This document shows positions 32,894-41,356 of a stretch of DNA of 64,000 bases, piece after piece. Made by a program: the position numbers and the translations under genes. Position 1 is the first letter of the stretch. Each line of letters begins with the position of its first letter. The notes below the pieces were generated by a model that was given only the letters and a program-made list of their open reading frames with translations, was not told the DNA's origin and did no database searches. The stretch is from an uncultured Muribaculaceae bacterium (lineage in GTDB: Bacteria; Bacteroidota; Bacteroidia; Bacteroidales; Muribaculaceae): the NCBI GenBank assembly GCA_934675575.1, contig CAKUQQ010000003.1:1-64000 (forward strand). The letters are read 5' to 3'.

Positions 32894-35410
32894 TCAGCCA
32901 GCGGTGGCGGCGTTGCGCTTGCGAGCCATGAACACCTCGAGATTGATGGCAGCCAAAAGAGCCAGGAAAATGAGAATTATGGCGATTTGGGCAGTGGTGT
33001 CGGTGGTGTGAACTTCTTGTGGGTCGAACTTAAACACTATAGTGTGGTCGCCGGCCGGAATGCGAAGCGCGCGCAGCACATAGTTGACACGGCCAATCTC
33101 AACAGGCTTGCCATCAATGGTGGCTGTCCAACCCCAGGGGAAATAAACCTCGCTGAACACGGCAAGGTTGCCCTTGGCACTGTGATAGCGATAGGTGAGG
33201 GCATTGGGTGCATAGGTAGTCTCAAAAATGGTGTCGCCGGCTTGCTTGGGCAGGGCTTGCTGGCCGAGTGCGCCCTTGAACTTGGCGTCGGCCACAGCCT
33301 GTGTGGCGGCATTGAAGTTGTCGAGGAATTTCATCTCCTGGTCGGCATTCTGCACATAAGTGAGTGTGTCGATGAGCCAGGCATTGCCCAGAGCCCCAGG
33401 ATTGCGCTCAACGGTGGAGTCGGAAGTGATGACATACTTGGTGTTGAGCATGTTGAGCACCTGAATGTTGCCTTTCACTATTTGGTGGTCGATGAGGTCG
33501 TTGTAGCGCGTGAGCTTGGCTGCATGATAGCCGCCAATGGTCTTGTGGAAATAAGACGGCATGGCTTCGGCGAAGCGAGGCTGGTCGAGCACACGGTAGT
33601 TTTGTGCCGTGTCGGTCTTGATTTTGAGGTCAACAAGGCGAGGTTTGAACTCGGTGGGGGCAGCGTCGTATTTTGAAACGAATGTGGCAGAGTCGATGTA
33701 GCGTTTGTTGACGGTGTAGAGATCAACAAGCACCAGTGCGGCCAGGATTAGACCAGTGACGGTGGCATTGGTCTTGATTTTGCCGTTGAGATAGAGCCAA
33801 GCCACAGCAAAGGCCACGATGAGGAAGAGGAGACAGCGCAGGGAGTCGGACGACACCATGGAGTGACGAACGGTCTCGATGGCTGCGGCAAGAGTGGGCA
33901 CTTGCTGGAGTTGGCCGGAATTGATGAACTGCTCGGTCTCGGTGGCAGAGAAACTGCCGAACACGCTTGGGAAGAGCGCGAAGAACAGGCAGAGCACCGC
34001 ACAGGCTCCAAATGAGCCGTAGAATGCCTTGGAGTGCTTTTTGAGGAAGTCGGGTTCGGTGAGCACTTGCTGCAACGCGAGAACGGCGAGCAGTGGCATG
34101 GTCAGCTCGGCGATGACGAGTATGCTCGCCACGGTGCGGAACTTGTTGTACATGGGGAAATGGTCGATAAACAAATCAGAGAACCATATCATGTTGTGTC
34201 CCCATGACAGGAATATTGACAAAACAGTGACGATGAGCAATGCCCACTTGACAGGGCCTTTGACAACGAAGCAGCCGAGCAGGAACAGGGCGCAGATGAT
34301 GATGCCCACATACACAGGGCCGTTGGTCATGGGCTGGTCGCCGAAATACTGGAGGAAATATTGCAGGTTTTGCTGGTCTTGTGGCGATAAATCACCGTTT
34401 TCAGCCATTTGTTTTGCCTTGGAGGTCTCGGCCAGAGTGAGCGGCATGTTGTTGCCTTTTTCGGGCTTTATGCTTGCGCCGCCTTTCACGTTGGGCACCA
34501 TGAGTGTGAACGTTTCGCCCTTGCCGTAGCTCCACTGGGTGATGTATTCCTTGTCGAGGCCGCCATTGCTTGCAGTGGCCTTGCCAGCCGACAGTTCAGA
34601 GTGGCCGCCGCGTATAGTTTCCTTGCTGTATTTGTAGGACATGTAGAGGCTTGGGGCATTTGCCGCCACGGCAAGCACGGCTGCAGCCGCAAGCGAACAA
34701 GTAGCAATGCACCAGCGCTTGGTCTGCTTGTCTTTGATGGCTGCCACGAGGAACGCGATGATCAGCCCGGCAATGATGAAAAGCGAGTAGTAGGTCATCT
34801 GCACATGGTTTGACATGAGCTGCAGTGCGGCAAAAAGCGCGGCAAGCGCGGCTCCACCCAGGTATTTGCCGCGATAGCACCACACAATGCCGGCGATGGT
34901 GGGCGGAATGTAGGCCAGGGTGAGGAGCTTCCAGATGTGTCCGGCTCCTATCAAGATGAAGAAATATGACGAGAAGCCATAGGCTATGCCGCCCAAAATG
35001 GCTAGATACCACTTGACCTTGAACGACAACATGAGTATGAAGAAACCCAGCATCATGATGAAAATCCAGCTCACGGGCGACGGAAATCCGAGTGAATAAA
35101 CGTTGCCTACCCACGAAATGAGCGGAGTGCTTGAGTAGGTGGGGCGAATCTGGAATGTGGGCATGCCGCCAAATAGGGCATCGGTCCAGCGAGAAATCTC
35201 ACCGGTCTTGTTGGCGTAGTCGAGGATTTCTTGTCCGTCGGCCACACCCTGCATTACGTCGGATTGCTGGAGAACGTCGCCATTCACGTCGTTGGGGTAG
35301 AAATAAAGCCATGATATGGCGGCAAAAGTGACAACGGCGATGGCGAAGCGCACAATGCTGCGCACACTCAAAGCGCCGAGAATTTTTTTGTCGAGACTAT
35401 TGTTTTCCAT
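32894..35410 (-). CDS. YfhO-family multi-pass membrane protein
   Basis: 838 residues from ATG 35410; an upstream TTG is also open. It has about thirteen membrane helices with large extracytoplasmic loops: WLYFYPNDVNGDVLQQSDVM near the start, DALFGGMPTFQI, then helices to about 560. The C-terminal soluble stretch includes YFPWGWTATIDGKPVEIGRV and IVFKFDP, ending in one helix. This is the YfhO (PF09586) pattern of GT-C-like proteins. Bacillus YfhO is implicated in lipoteichoic acid glycosylation; the substrate in Bacteroidetes is unknown. The gene is upstream of the methyltransferase on the same strand and divergent from the UDP-glucose dehydrogenase homologue. Confidence 0.9.
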   Translation of the reverse strand: MENNSLDKKILGALSVRSIVRFAIAVVTFAAISWLYFYPNDVNGDVLQQSDVMQGVADGQEILDYANKTGEISRWTDALFGGMPTFQIRPTYSSTPLISWVGNVYSLGFPSPVSWIFIMMLGFFILMLSFKVKWYLAILGGIAYGFSSYFFILIGAGHIWKLLTLAYIPPTIAGIVWCYRGKYLGGAALAALFAALQLMSNHVQMTYYSLFIIAGLIIAFLVAAIKDKQTKRWCIATCSLAAAAVLAVAANAPSLYMSYKYSKETIRGGHSELSAGKATASNGGLDKEYITQWSYGKGETFTLMVPNVKGGASIKPEKGNNMPLTLAETSKAKQMAENGDLSPQDQQNLQYFLQYFGDQPMTNGPVYVGIIICALFLLGCFVVKGPVKWALLIVTVLSIFLSWGHNMIWFSDLFIDHFPMYNKFRTVASILVIAELTMPLLAVLALQQVLTEPDFLKKHSKAFYGSFGACAVLCLFFALFPSVFGSFSATETEQFINSGQLQQVPTLAAAIETVRHSMVSSDSLRCLLFLIVAFAVAWLYLNGKIKTNATVTGLILAALVLVDLYTVNKRYIDSATFVSKYDAAPTEFKPRLVDLKIKTDTAQNYRVLDQPRFAEAMPSYFHKTIGGYHAAKLTRYNDLIDHQIVKGNIQVLNMLNTKYVITSDSTVERNPGALGNAWLIDTLTYVQNADQEMKFLDNFNAATQAVADAKFKGALGQQALPKQAGDTIFETTYAPNALTYRYHSAKGNLAVFSEVYFPWGWTATIDGKPVEIGRVNYVLRALRIPAGDHTIVFKFDPQEVHTTDTTAQIAIILIFLALLAAINLEVFMARKRNAATAG

Positions 35411-35554
35411 TGTTCTGAAATGAGATAATGAATTCAAAATCGTTTTGAAATGTAAAAGTACACAAAAATCGAGAATTATGCCACAAGTTGCGCTTAATGA
35501 TGATTATATGACGATATGGAGGTGCAAAACGGCGTGAAATCAAAATAAATGACT

Positions 35555-35562
35555 TATATTTG
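35555..35562 (+). promoter_or_regulatory. -7 element (TATATTTG) of the UDP-sugar dehydrogenase transcript
   Basis: TATATTTG lies about 150 nt before ATG 35713 and implies a leader of about 140 nt. No convincing -33 box is visible. Confidence 0.5.
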
Positions 35563-35569
35563 CATTGGT

Positions 35570-35650
35570 ATGACTCGGCTGCTTGCCGGTGCGAGGGTCT
35601 GCCGTGGCGGAGCGGCCCACCTGAGGACGCTTGCGCGGCAAGACGAATGC
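35570..35650 (+). ncRNA. GC-rich structured 5' leader of the UDP-sugar dehydrogenase gene
   Basis: In an otherwise AT-rich 300-nt gap this segment folds into one long hairpin. CTTGCC (35582-35587) pairs with GGCAAG (35637-35642). After one bulged G, GTGCGAG (35589-35595) pairs with CTTGCGC (35630-35636), with G-U pairs. An inner arm pairs GGT and GCCG (35596-35598, 35601-35604) with CGGC and ACC (35613-35616, 35619-35621). It could be a cis-regulatory RNA or a stable small RNA. I do not recognise a known riboswitch. Confidence 0.45.
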
Positions 35651-35712
35651 GGAAAATAAAAACTTAACAAAACGACTATAAATCAATATCTAAATCTAAA
35701 GTTTACTGAATC

Positions 35713-37026
35713 ATGGATATTTCAATAATAGGAACGAGTTATTCGGGCTTGATTACGGGAGCTTGCTTTGCGGAGCTGGGCACCAACGTGGTGTGCGCCG
35801 ACAATGAGTCGCGCAATATCAATATTCTGCTGTATGGCGGATTGCCAATATATGAGCCTGGACTTGAAGATATGGTTCACCGCAATGTGAGCAGTGGCCG
35901 CCTGACGTTTTCAACCGACCTGGGAGCTGCGATGAAGAGCGCCGAGGTGGTGTTTTGCTGCGTGGAGACCCCTCCGGCAAAAGACGGCGGCACCGACATG
36001 ACGCGTGTGGAGGACATGGCAAGGGAGTTTGGCCGCAACGTGGAGAAATACACGGTGCTGGTGATTAAGTCGCCTGTGCCGGTGGGCTCGGCAAAGAAAA
36101 TCAAGCAAATAATAGTAGATGAGCTTGACGTGCGCAAAGCCGACATCGCTTTCGACGTGGTGAGCATACCAGACTTCTTGACCGAGGGAAGCGGCATAAA
36201 GGACTTTATGAGCCCTGACCGCGTGATTATGGGTATGGACAGCGAGAGGCCGCGCGAAACGGTGATGCAGCTCTATGGCCCGCTGATTTCGATAGGCGGA
36301 TTTCAGGTGATATATACCGACACTACCACTGCCGAAATGATAAAGTATGCTGCAACGGCAATGCTTGCCACTCGCATAAGCTACATGAACGAGATAGCCA
36401 ACTTGTGCGAGATTGTGGGCGCTGACGTTAACACGGTGCGTCTGGGCGTGGGCACTGACAGCCGCATAGGGTCGAAATACATATACCCTGGGTGCGGCTA
36501 TGGCGGCAACTTGTTTACCAAAGATATTTTTGACTTGCTGAAAATAGCGCAAAACAACGATTATGTGCTTGATGTGCTCAGGTCGGTTGACCTCGTGAAC
36601 ACCAGGCAGAAGCGCATACTTTTTGACAAACTGCAAAAGTATTACGGCAACGAACTTGCCGGTAAGACGGTGGCTCTGTGGGGATTGTCGTTTAAACCTG
36701 AAACTGATGACTTGAGTGGCGCTCCGTCGATAGTGACGCTTGAGTTGCTGCTGCAAGCCGGTTGCACGGTTAAGGTGTTTGACCCGGTGGCAATGAACAC
36801 GTGCAAGGTGCGTTGGACCGACATTCAGTGCGGTGTTGACATGTATGACGCGGTGAAAGATGCCGATGCGTTGCTGCTGCTGACGGAGTGGCGTCAGTTC
36901 AGGATTCCTGACTGGGACCGCGTGAAGCAGAATATGCGTGAACCGCTTGTGATTGACGGCCGCAACATATATAACGCCGCCGAAATGGAAAAACGAGGCT
37001 TCACCTATATGTGTGTTGGAAAGTAA
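35713..37026 (+). CDS. UDP-glucose 6-dehydrogenase homologue lacking the catalytic Cys
   Basis: 437 residues, with the overall layout of Ugd: an N-terminal Rossmann domain (IIGTSYSGLITGACFAELG), the central helix and dimer region (ATRISYMNEIANLCEIVGAD), and a C-terminal UDP-binding domain (VALWGLSFKPETDDLSGAPS). Key positions differ from active enzymes. The family motif GYGGSCFPKD reads GYGGNLFTKD, so Leu267 replaces the nucleophilic Cys. KYAxNA reads KYAATA, so the catalytic Asn is Thr. GxGYVG reads GTSYSG. It may be inactive, regulatory or of altered chemistry. It is monocistronic behind a structured leader and ends at a terminator. Confidence 0.88.
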   Translation: MDISIIGTSYSGLITGACFAELGTNVVCADNESRNINILLYGGLPIYEPGLEDMVHRNVSSGRLTFSTDLGAAMKSAEVVFCCVETPPAKDGGTDMTRVEDMAREFGRNVEKYTVLVIKSPVPVGSAKKIKQIIVDELDVRKADIAFDVVSIPDFLTEGSGIKDFMSPDRVIMGMDSERPRETVMQLYGPLISIGGFQVIYTDTTTAEMIKYAATAMLATRISYMNEIANLCEIVGADVNTVRLGVGTDSRIGSKYIYPGCGYGGNLFTKDIFDLLKIAQNNDYVLDVLRSVDLVNTRQKRILFDKLQKYYGNELAGKTVALWGLSFKPETDDLSGAPSIVTLELLLQAGCTVKVFDPVAMNTCKVRWTDIQCGVDMYDAVKDADALLLLTEWRQFRIPDWDRVKQNMREPLVIDGRNIYNAAEMEKRGFTYMCVGK

Positions 37027-37057
37027 AGCGACATTTTAACGCAACTTAAATAAAAAT

Positions 37058-37097
37058 GGCTCTGGCTTGATGATGGCTGGAGCCTTTTTTGTTGCTG
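37058..37097 (+). terminator. Terminator, left copy of a 40-bp direct repeat
   Basis: The stem starts GGCTC and closes GAGCC before T6. The segment GGCTCTGGCTTGATGATGGC continues for 40 bp with only one difference from 48781-48820. The two copies bracket the accessory island. Confidence 0.85.
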
Positions 37098-37166
37098 CCG
37101 AATTTCCGAACGTTTGAGGTTCTTTCCCAGTTATTTAGCACTCTAATACAAATATATCTTTTGAAA

Positions 37167-37201
37167 AATTCTTTCCAATGTTTGTAAGATTGGAAAGAAT
37201 T
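37167..37201. repeat. 13-bp palindrome downstream of the Fic gene
   Basis: AATTCTTTCCAAT (37167-37179) and ATTGGAAAGAATT (37189-37201) form a perfect inverted repeat with a 9-nt spacer, ending 6 nt from the Fic stop codon. Its core TTCTTTCCA/TGGAAAGAA recurs upstream of the same gene. Confidence 0.85.
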
Positions 37202-37207
37202 GGAATA

Positions 37208-38515
37208 CTAAAGAGACGATATTATTTGGTTGAATAGTTTGCCTTTTATATATCCTTTCTTTACTTTGTTAAACGAAATCTCTGATAATATGCCTTTGTT
37301 TATTAAGCCTGTGATGTCGGATTTTGCTGTTGTGGGGCTTACCTGAAATTTAGTTTGCATATCGCTCACCGTTACGACAGCAGAAGGGTCGTCGGCGAAG
37401 ATTTTAATAATCTGGGCTTGACGAGTGTTTATGTCACCCAATTTTAAGAATGTGTTGGCTGCTTTCTTTTCTTCTTGTTTGCGCTTGATGTACTCTTGGA
37501 GTTGTTTGAATGACAATTTTAAAACTTTCAAGTTGTAAGCCACAAAGTATCCTATGTCCATGTTGTCGGCTTCTGTATATAGATAAGCTTTTTCATACGA
37601 CTTCTTTGACTTGGCGATGACTCTTGAGATTGACATATATTCTGTTAGCCAATACCCTTGTTTCAACATATACCAATAAAACAAAGCCCTGGCTGTACGT
37701 CCGTTTCCATCAGAGAATGGGTGTACGTATGCAACCATGAAATGGATAATTATTCCCCTAATAATTGGGTGAATGAATTGAGCAGGGTGCTGTTCGTTGA
37801 AAAAATTGCATAAATCCTCGACGAATATAGGAATCTCCTCATACGCAGGAGGCAGGTGTACTATCTCGTGTGTAATGCCATTCTCTACTACCACATCATT
37901 ATTGTTTCTGAAGAAGCCCTCCTCATCGGCATTTGGCATCGTGTTCTCTGTCATTAGTCTATGTATTTGAAGAAGAAGCTCTGGCGACAATGGAGTGTCC
38001 TTGTGTTTTACGATAAATTGTATGGTTTGATAGTTATTGGAAATCATCTGCTGCGACTTGTCCTTTGGTAACTTCTTCTTTTTTAGCATCTCCTTGGCAA
38101 CTTTCCTTGTTGTTGACGCTCCTTCCATTTGGCTGGAGTATATGGCCTCTTCCATAAGAGAACCGACAATGTATTGTTCTTTGTTCTTGTCGTCTATGAT
38201 GGAACTTGTACCCCAAGAACCACCCCAATTCATGTCAAACTCATGACATATACGCTGCATAGAGTTGGTCAACGTAAGGGTTATTCCGTATTTTTTCCAA
38301 ACCTGTAGCATACTTTTTAGGCGTGCAGCTTTTACATAAGTCCAAAGTTGATGGGCAGAATACCCATTGGGACACTTTTTATATTTTACAGTGTCCCAAT
38401 ATTCAAAATCTTCATTGATTTTATCGACCATAGCGGTCATTTGTTCATCAGGCGTGGAAAGCATTGCTTTCAATAATTCTTTTTGGTCTATTTGGGGAGT
38501 CTTTTCGATTGCCAT
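37208..38515 (-). CDS. Fic family protein (AMPylator-like) with winged HTH
   Basis: 435 residues from ATG 38515; 46 more codons are open upstream but read through the palindrome and are not credible. The Fic core has HPFSDGNGRTARALFYWYML near 262-280, the active HxFx(D/E)GNGRxxR motif, so AMP transfer is plausible. An inhibitory-helix-like motif (SSQMEGAST) lies near 128. The C-terminal 90 residues look like a winged helix (ARQAQIIKIF-like sequence, then SDMQTKFQVSPTTAKSDITG). Such Fic-HTH proteins often autoregulate. The gene lies inside the accessory island and is flanked on both sides by near-identical palindromes. Confidence 0.92.
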   Translation of the reverse strand: MAIEKTPQIDQKELLKAMLSTPDEQMTAMVDKINEDFEYWDTVKYKKCPNGYSAHQLWTYVKAARLKSMLQVWKKYGITLTLTNSMQRICHEFDMNWGGSWGTSSIIDDKNKEQYIVGSLMEEAIYSSQMEGASTTRKVAKEMLKKKKLPKDKSQQMISNNYQTIQFIVKHKDTPLSPELLLQIHRLMTENTMPNADEEGFFRNNNDVVVENGITHEIVHLPPAYEEIPIFVEDLCNFFNEQHPAQFIHPIIRGIIIHFMVAYVHPFSDGNGRTARALFYWYMLKQGYWLTEYMSISRVIAKSKKSYEKAYLYTEADNMDIGYFVAYNLKVLKLSFKQLQEYIKRKQEEKKAANTFLKLGDINTRQAQIIKIFADDPSAVVTVSDMQTKFQVSPTTAKSDITGLINKGILSEISFNKVKKGYIKGKLFNQIISSL

Positions 38516-38544
38516 ATAATAATGCTTTAGGCTTGTAAAATTAG

Positions 38545-38583
38545 CCAATTCTTTCCAGTTTTGCAAAGATTGGAAAGAATTGG
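38545..38583. repeat. 13-bp palindrome in the Fic promoter region
   Basis: CCAATTCTTTCCA (38545-38557) and TGGAAAGAATTGG (38571-38583) form a perfect inverted repeat with a 13-nt spacer. The spacer contains a minus-strand ATCTTTG, close to a -7 element for Fic. It shares its arms with the palindrome at 37167-37201. Confidence 0.85.
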
Positions 38584-38618
38584 ACAGATTGTTGACTCGA
38601 CATAAAATTTGTGATTTT

Positions 38619-38650
38619 TTTGTGGTGGAACTAATATATTTATAATTTTG
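38619..38650 (+). promoter_or_regulatory. sigma-ABfr type promoter for RNA copy B
   Basis: TTTG at 38619-38622 and TAATTTTG at 38643-38650 with 20-nt spacing, a full consensus match. It faces away from Fic into a region with no plausible plus-strand gene. Confidence 0.75.
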
Positions 38651-38656
38651 CAATTA

Positions 38657-38975
38657 GTTCCTGAACAGAAGCCCAGATGGGCAAAAGGGAGGGGGCATGA
38701 CATTTGAAAACGGCGTTTACTACGCTTTGTGCTTGACACTTGGAGACTTCGCAAATTTTCAGTACAGTCAAGGACATAGCAACAGTAGATGTCCTACGAG
38801 ATGTGTATTTTTTACACTTGGTCGGTCGGAGCTCAATGGTTCTGACTATAGGTGTGTAGTATGACATATCTGGCGTGGGCTTCTGTGTTGCTCGTTCTAC
38901 TGTACTGGGCAATGCGAAGGCCTCCAAGTGTGGGACGGGTGGATGTAAGAACTCCCACGCTTGAACCAGTATATA
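38657..38975 (+). ncRNA. Candidate structured RNA, copy B
   Basis: This copy is collinear with copy A at 383-668. It shares ATGTCCT (38789-38795), GGCGTGGGCT (38872-38881), CTGTGTT, GTTCT, TGGGC, GCGA, GGCCT and TCCCACGC (38953-38960). GGCGTGGG pairs with CCCACGC and a G-U pair, closing the 3' domain as in copy A. A full-consensus promoter precedes it. A minus-strand frame of 95 codons runs through it, but conservation of paired blocks between copies argues for RNA, not protein. This stretch occupies most of the gap between Fic and the XRE gene. Confidence 0.6.
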
Positions 38976-39002
38976 TTTTGTAAGTGTCTAAAAATCAAGA
39001 GA

Positions 39003-39040
39003 AACTTTATGGTGTCAAGTATAAATGATACCATAAAGTT
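39003..39040. terminator. Long hairpin between RNA copy B and the XRE gene
   Basis: A 15-bp inverted repeat (39003-39017 with 39026-39040, one G-U pair, 8-nt loop) lies between convergent units. The T-tracts are poor on both sides, so it may be a weak bidirectional terminator. Confidence 0.5.
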
Positions 39041-39104
39041 CCCGTTGGTTGCAAGAAATCAATCTTACGTTGTTTCCTACTAAAGATGAACTGTTTACTG
39101 CAAA

Positions 39105-39398
39105 TTAGCGATTAACATCCATTAACTCTGCTTTTGCGGTTTCAATTGCAGTAAGTTTCAATTCATCTTCACCCTCTAAATCACTTAGAATTTTGTCGGC
39201 AAGCCAAAGAGTGAGCATTTCCTTTTCATCTACATTGAAGTATGTCGCCATTTGAATTACTTGGCTTCTCTTTGCTCGCCTATCCCCACGTTCAATCTTG
39301 CTGAACATTGGAGTGTCTATTTCTAAGTATGCAGCTACTTGCCGTTGCAGTATTCCTTGTTCGTCTCTGAGAGACCTTATTTTGTTTCCTAATAACAT
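39105..39398 (-). CDS. XRE family transcriptional regulator
   Basis: 97 residues. Residues 5-60 are a clear helix-turn-helix (IRSLRDEQGILQRQVAAYLE, then DTPMFSKIERGDRRAKRSQV), followed by MATYFNVDEKEMLTLWLADK. I recall this C-terminal pattern from regulators located beside restriction-modification genes in Bacteroidetes, where they act as controllers. No methylase gene is adjacent here. The upstream gap of 171 nt contains five CGCTATAA repeats, which are good candidates for its binding sites. It is on the same strand as the disrupted AlbA_2-type gene. Confidence 0.88.
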   Translation of the reverse strand: MLLGNKIRSLRDEQGILQRQVAAYLEIDTPMFSKIERGDRRAKRSQVIQMATYFNVDEKEMLTLWLADKILSDLEGEDELKLTAIETAKAELMDVNR

Positions 39399-39448
39399 AT
39401 CTTTTGCATATTAAGTTCAACTAAATCGGTTGTTCTATCGATACAATC

Positions 39449-39561
39449 CGCTATAATTGATAGTTCCCGCTATAAATCTCGTTATTTTTTGACGAATTAA
39501 AAACGTTTTTCCGCTATAATAATAACGAATTCGCTATAATTCCGTTAAAATATCGCTATAA
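39449..39561. repeat. Five direct repeats of CGCTATAA
   Basis: CGCTATAA occurs at 39449, 39468, 39512, 39532 and 39554. Intervals are 19, 44, 20 and 22 bp, about two or four helical turns. The whole XRE upstream gap is occupied by them. They probably form a multi-site operator. Confidence 0.8.
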
Positions 39562-39569
39562 TATATACT

Positions 39570-41262
39570 CTATGATTGAGGCTCGATATACCAAGTTCGT
39601 CCTTCCGCTTTTATTAAACACTCTTTGCCCATACTCTTCAACAAATCTCCGAGCATGCGAAGTTGTTGCTCTTCCGTCTTATTTGCAGGAAGAACATCTT
39701 TGAGATATTCGTATATGCTATCTCGCTTGGCACCTTCGTCTCCTGCATTGCTTAGATATTGAAGAATCATTTGGCGCAGTTTCTCCTTATCCAATCCTTT
39801 CGTCTTTGTGTAGGAGGGCAATTGATGAGTGTTCTTGGCGATGCTAAGAGAAATGCTATAATGCGGTGCCTCACCTTCTATCAGTCCACGATTGAGCAAG
39901 TCTTGCGCTATATCCTCATGAATGGTTCTGCCTTTTTGTACTGCGTCTAGCGAGATGCAATCCCATAGAGAAAGAGTGTCGTTTGTCTTCAATAAATCTG
40001 TGTATCGTTTGTTAATTTCATTGCCATAGATGCGGACAACTACTTTCTTCTTTATCTGGTCAATCTCATAGTCGGGCATCGGAAAATGTCTGCGCCATTG
40101 CTCGTTGAACATTTTCTTGATACCGCGGCTTACAGTATCAATCATGTTAAAATCTACCATCCCTACACAGGCATTCATTACGGAAATGCGTCTGAGGTTC
40201 CTCGTTTCTCAAAGCATTCTCCAAAGTGCCTGGAATGAACGTGCCAGCGTTGGAATAATACAAGTAGTCTGGATTTTCTACGAAGTTAATGCGCTGCTGA
40301 AGACTGTAGTCTTGATGGGCAATACAATTATGAAGAGCCTCACGAATGGTGTAGTCATCATACTGCTTCATTGTGTCGGGAAAAAGTGTGCCTCCTGGCA
40401 TCTCACGCAAAGTCAGATTCTCTATCTTTGATAGTATTTCATCCACCGTTAATATGAAAGGAACTGTGAAGTGTTCGTAGTCGACCACTTCTTGATTCTT
40501 GTCTCTGCGAGTCCATGTAACCTGTGCTACGGCAGGGCGTAGTTTGAAAGCGGATTCGTATTTGCCCAACAGTATGATGGCAGCTCGAGTTATACCTCCG
40601 TTTCTCATCAATCCACACTTGCTTAGGAATGTTTGGACATTCCAAGCATTCACTTCTTCCGTAGGTATGCGACTATGGACTTTCTTAAACATCATTCGAG
40701 CCTTGGCAATAGCCACCTCATCCAAATCATCTATTGTCGCATCAGGTACAATTTCCGCAGACCAATCCTTTGCTGTATAGATTGGTTCTTCAAGAATGAC
40801 AGCCAGCCTTTCCTGCGTCAATTCGACCAAAGAATCCTCTATCCTTTGCCAAGCCTTCTTATGGGCAAGGACTGGACGACGAGGCAAATGCTTCGGGATA
40901 TGGATTATCCATACTCGCTTGTTTGTGTCATCTGTAACAAATTCCTCTATGCTCAGTCCTTCCGATGACAGATAAGTGCATTGCTCGGTGAGTTTAAAGG
41001 TTGCCGACTGCGTGTTTGCAGGTTGCCCATTGAATGTAAGCCTTGAAATGTCCGTCCCGACGATTTCGAGTGTCTTGTCTTTGACACCAATCACTAAGTG
41101 TCCACCCTCCATATTGGCAATGGCAGACACATACGAGATGACATCGTCCTTTTCGTCTCCACAGAAAGAGTTCTTCAAATTCTTGAACTCTTTCCATTCA
41201 CATCGTGCATTCTCTTGTGGGTACTCGTGGCTGAGGTATTGTTGTAATTCGAGTTCGAGCAT
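39570..41262 (-). pseudogene. AlbA_2-type ATP-binding regulator, disrupted by a frameshift
   Basis: Two overlapping frames, 41262-40147 (371 codons) and a second ending at 39570, together give one full-length protein. The first part has the AlbA_2 domain (CEWKEFKNLKNSF, then MEGGHLVIGVKDKTLEIVG) and a GHKL-like C-terminal half (TIREALHNCIAHQDYSLQQR, YYSNAGTFIPG). The second resumes at DFNMIDTVSRGIKKMF, the normal continuation, and ends in a winged helix. The switch falls at the GGG run around 40161-40163, where removing one base restores a single frame. It could be a real mutation, phase variation or a sequence error. COG2865-like proteins act as DNA-binding regulators. Confidence 0.8.
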
Positions 41263-41356
41263 AACTTCTATTCAATAAATAATATAGTTTATAAACAAAT
41301 CTATGCCAACAATGTAACAATCCTAATTATAACATATAATTTCACGTTAATTAGTT

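Noticed and set aside
38640..38927. 95-codon minus-strand frame that looks protein-like
   Set aside because: It lies antisense to RNA copy B, includes the promoter, and conservation with copy A follows paired blocks rather than codons. I prefer an RNA interpretation, with some doubt.
39449..39561. Iteron-type replication origin
   Set aside because: No Rep protein or DnaA-box cluster is nearby, and the repeats lie in the upstream gap of an XRE regulator, so an operator is simpler.
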